62,000 nt of DNA. Source: Acanthaster planci (taxonomy: Eukaryota; Echinodermata; Asteroidea; Valvatida; Acanthasteridae). A model generated the notes under the pieces. It was not told the origin of the DNA, searched no databases, and worked only from the letters and a program-made list of their open reading frames with translations. The position numbers and the translations under genes are program-made. Position 1 is the first letter of the stretch. Each line of letters starts with the position of its first letter. Location: NCBI RefSeq assembly GCF_001949145.1, contig NW_019091590.1, forward strand, positions 1 to 62,000. Direction: 5' to 3'. Shown piece after piece: positions 58,825-62,000 of the stretch.

Positions 58825-61800
58825 TCATGACCTCTGGCCGATCTTCTCCTGGATCCACGGGTGGGTGATGACACTCTCCAGAGGCAAACGATGGGAAGGG
58901 TTGTGCTTCAAAAGCTGTGCAGATGAGGAAAAAAGGGCAGTAGAAATGTTAAAAACTTTTCGGCTCTGGTATGGAAGTACAAACTGTTTATTAGCACTGA
59001 GCAACACATGTACATGTACGTACATACATACCTAGTACAAGCATTACTGGCCTGGAAGAAGAATGTTTGCCAATAAATCCTACACATACAGCAGGTGTTT
59101 GTCAAAACTTTGGGATGGTACCACTATCGATTTTTCTCGGGTTTTAGGGGCCTGCGGCATAGAGGCAAATGTAAGGCAATGCACTTCTGGTACAATTTTG
59201 GCATTAGTTAAAAAGTTTTTTCTTCAAGAAAAACATTTTAATTCTACACACCTTGGATATCAAGTTTCGTGCTCCAGGAGAAACATGATTTGGAAAGGTG
59301 AAATCCACCTGTTTGGAAAAAAAGTTTTTGGGAAAGAATCGATGAAAATGGATATGTTCACTTAGCAGTGACTGAACAAGGATTACTACTGTAGTCTGGT
59401 AATAGTTTGGAAATGTAAAGATGTTGGTAGGCAGACAGACACATCTTCTGTGGGAAGACCAAATAATGAACGAATAAGCACTGTGTGTCGTAAAAATTGA
59501 AAGATGCAACACAGTGAATGCCAAACATAAAATATTCTGCTTAAAGGTAAGTCAAGTATGAAATAAATAATATTTCGTTGCTTGCAAAAAGACATTTGCT
59601 GAACCGTTCTCAAGTAACGTGCAAAGAACTTTCCCATCTCAGTAAGTTAAATTGAAGGCATGTTGAGACACAGCCGTCCAAGCACTACTTACTTTGGTAA
59701 TTTTTCTGTAGGTTTCCGTGTTTCCTTGGGATTCGAAAGGCGGCTTGCCGACTAAGAACTCGTAGCATAACACCCCTAGACTCCAGAGGTCGACCTTCTC
59801 GTCGTGGGTCTTTCCTTCGATCATCTCAGGGGGCAGGTAGTCCAGGGTGCCGCAGAGGGTGGCTCGTCTGTAACAGGACGCAAGAGGAATCCGTCACTGA
59901 CTGTAGGCCGGGCCGAGTTGGAAATCTCAACTCAATAAATATTGCTGGGAATTTCCTTGAATTCTCGAAACTGTACAACTTCAAAACCACTGGCACATCT
60001 TCATTACTGAAATTTCGAGCGGCATCATGTGCCATAACAAATGTACGCTGTTTGAAGTAACAGTTGCTGAGATCTACCACAACCCTGAAAGGTCCACGAC
60101 AGTGGTGGATTTTGAAGGTTGATTCGTGTCTGCAGTTCGTGTAAGTCAACGAGTTGGCTTCACAGGAAAATTTCCTTTTTCAATTCTGCAATAGGCACAC
60201 AGTCTGCCTTCTTTAAATGTTGCTGCAAACTTCACCCAATCTCAGTACACAACTAACCTGGATGACGGGGCGTGGACAGACCATCCAAAGTCGGCAATCT
60301 TGAGGTCGCCTTTCAAGGTGAGCAGCAGGTTCTCTGGTTTGATGTCTCTGTGGATGACCTTCTTCTCGTGGCAATAGCGTAGCGCCTTGGCTAGTTGGTA
60401 GATGTACTGCATTGAGAAGACCACATGACAAGAGCATGTTTCAACACTCATTGTGAGACCATGAGACACCACTAGAGTCGTCATCGAGTACTCACAAGTC
60501 AGCCACAAGTCATCCAGTGTTGAGTCATGAGAAGCTATTCACATGATCTATGACGATGGTATTCCTTTCAAACCTCTTCTCATCTCTTATCGCTTGTTCA
60601 ATTCTATTTCTTTGCTTACAAGCTTTAAAATCTTTTATCCTTTCCTGTTTTTCGTCCGCAACACGCATGCTGTGCATATCTGAAAATGCATGTACATGCA
60701 CTGGTAATATCTTTATACATGTCAAATGTTAAAAAGTGGCATCTTTTTTTCTGGCTTTTTTTGGCGACACCTAATCCAAGAGTACAGAAATTATGCTGGG
60801 TGGAGTTAGTTGGACTCTGATGCCCTTGCATATAATGAAGGTTTCTATTGGATCATAGTCGTGCTAACGAAAAATATTCAGCTAATGACTAGAGGCAATG
60901 CAGAACCTGAGGAACTGTAAACAACTTACCAGGGCCGACCTCTCTTCGTCAAAGTGGCCCGATTTCTGGGCTTGCATCTCCTTGTACAACTCTCCCCTGG
61001 CCGCATACTCCAAGATGAGATAGACTCGGTTTTCGTCGTAGAAGTATCCGTAGAGGCGCAAGATATGGTCATGTCTATAACAGCAGGTACATGAACAAAC
61101 AAATGGTATTTATTTGTTCCTGACAACAATGTAAAACATCACTCTTCCATGTGTACAAGAAAGACTGGGGATTTTCAACTCTATCCAACCAAAGCTAATG
61201 CTGATGGCAGAATTTCCTTTCTACATTTGAGGTGCGTCACTTTCTTTGAAGAGATTTCTTAAATCCTCTTGGTACACATCTGCTCTGCCCGGGATGTTGT
61301 ACATGTAGCTTTTGTCACAAACAAGGCAACTATAAGGGAACAGCGATGAAGTGCACAATTGTCAAAAGCTGTCAACATGCAACTAAGCCAGCAAGATTTC
61401 TCAGTATCACAGGAGCTGCATCCATTGCACAGAAAACTGCCAAAATTTTGGCTCATGGCAAAAATGAGGTTACCGTGCAAAATACAAGTACGGTACATGT
61501 AAGTCAACTGGCATTTTTGCAAGAATGGTCAAAGTATCTCATATATGTAAAATCTGCGCAAAGACCAGGCTACAGCAAACAACTTGCATAGTATTTCTGA
61601 AGAGACAGGTTGTTCATTGCTCCTGACTGTTTCTCTGACGATTTCCGTTTGGTCAACAGAGAAACTGGCAACACGTGAGCAACGGTGTGCGCAACAGCTT
61701 CATGTCGCGGTTCAACTAACGTGGGTATTCCGTACTGACATTACCTGAGATGTGACTGGATCTCAATCTCTCGTCTCAGCTGATGCTCCACGTTGGCCTT

Positions 61801-61936
61801 CTGGAGCTGAGATTTGAACAGGACCTTGAGGGCGACGATGAATTTGGACTTCTTCTCCCGGGCCAAATACACATTGCCAAATTTGCCTTTGCCCAGGGGC
61901 CTGCCAATGTCAAAGTTGGCAAGGCTCCATCTGCAT
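58825..61936 (-). CDS. AURKA: Aurora kinase (A/B-type), kinase domain; N-terminus outside window
   Basis: Exons in transcript order: 61745 to 61930 or 61936, 60930-61074, 60258-60406, 59693-59867, 59252-59308, 58825-58914; phases agree throughout. Seen: glycine loop [15 protein letters not shown], catalytic lysine in [31 protein letters not shown], activation loop [16 protein letters not shown] with the phosphorylatable Thr equivalent to human AURKA T288, [20 protein letters not shown], and [12 protein letters not shown] ending near HPWIQEK. It is a mitotic Ser/Thr kinase of centrosomes, spindle and/or inner centromere. It mixes features: Gly in RLYGYF (the residue that distinguishes AURKA G198 from AURKB N142) is A-like, while GELYKEM and RLPL are B-like. 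One or two residues are inserted before FDEERSA. The initiator exon(s), with any N-terminal degradation box, lie beyond 61990. The paralogue label is uncertain. Confidence 0.97.
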
Positions 61937-62000
61937 CTGTGGATCGACAAACACAAGAATCTTCACATTTCACACCACCAGAGTAATGCATTGACTTGAT

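Overview
The window is animal nuclear DNA. Genes are split into short exons with GT-AG introns, intergenic DNA is AT-rich, and inverted-repeat elements and tandem repeats are common. The proteins belong to metazoan families (ENaC/ASIC channel, Aurora kinase, FAM210, ADCK5). A foldback element at 35135-35366, ending in a 'CCAATTTCATAGAGCTGCTT' type sequence, resembles repeats I recall from echinoderm genomes. My best guess is therefore a marine deuterostome, probably an echinoderm. That rests on memory of repeats and gene style, not on a search.

Layout. (1) 1-5302: mostly non-coding upstream DNA with one doubtful channel-like remnant on the minus strand. (2) 5303-17426, plus strand: a ten-exon ENaC/ASIC-type sodium channel gene whose splice phases all agree (504 aa). 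(3) 19021-23169, plus strand: a broken tandem copy of the same channel, lacking exons and carrying two frameshifts and an internal stop. (4) 24136-28975, minus strand: a seven-exon gene for a 657-aa His/Pro-rich protein that I do not recognise; all exon phases agree. (5) 28976-34720: repeat-rich intergenic DNA, including a 1.8-kb element with long terminal inverted repeats built from opposed minisatellites. (6) 34721-45732, plus strand: thirteen-exon ADCK5, a mitochondrial UbiB/ABC1-type atypical kinase. (7) 45733-53269: long intergenic or 3'UTR stretch with hairpin and TIR elements. (8) 53270-54547, plus strand: two-exon FAM210 (DUF1279) gene with an internally duplicated cysteine module. (9) 58825 to beyond the right edge, minus strand: Aurora kinase, with its N-terminal exon(s) outside the window.

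The genes do not form one pathway. The clearest organisational signal is the tail-to-tail FAM210/Aurora pair. From memory, human FAM210B and AURKA have the same arrangement on chromosome 20, so this looks like old conserved microsynteny. FAM210 and ADCK5 are both probably mitochondrial inner-membrane proteins, but their proximity may be chance. Exon joins were worked out by hand from splice consensus, reading phase and recalled family sequences. UTRs and transcription starts are mostly unresolved.
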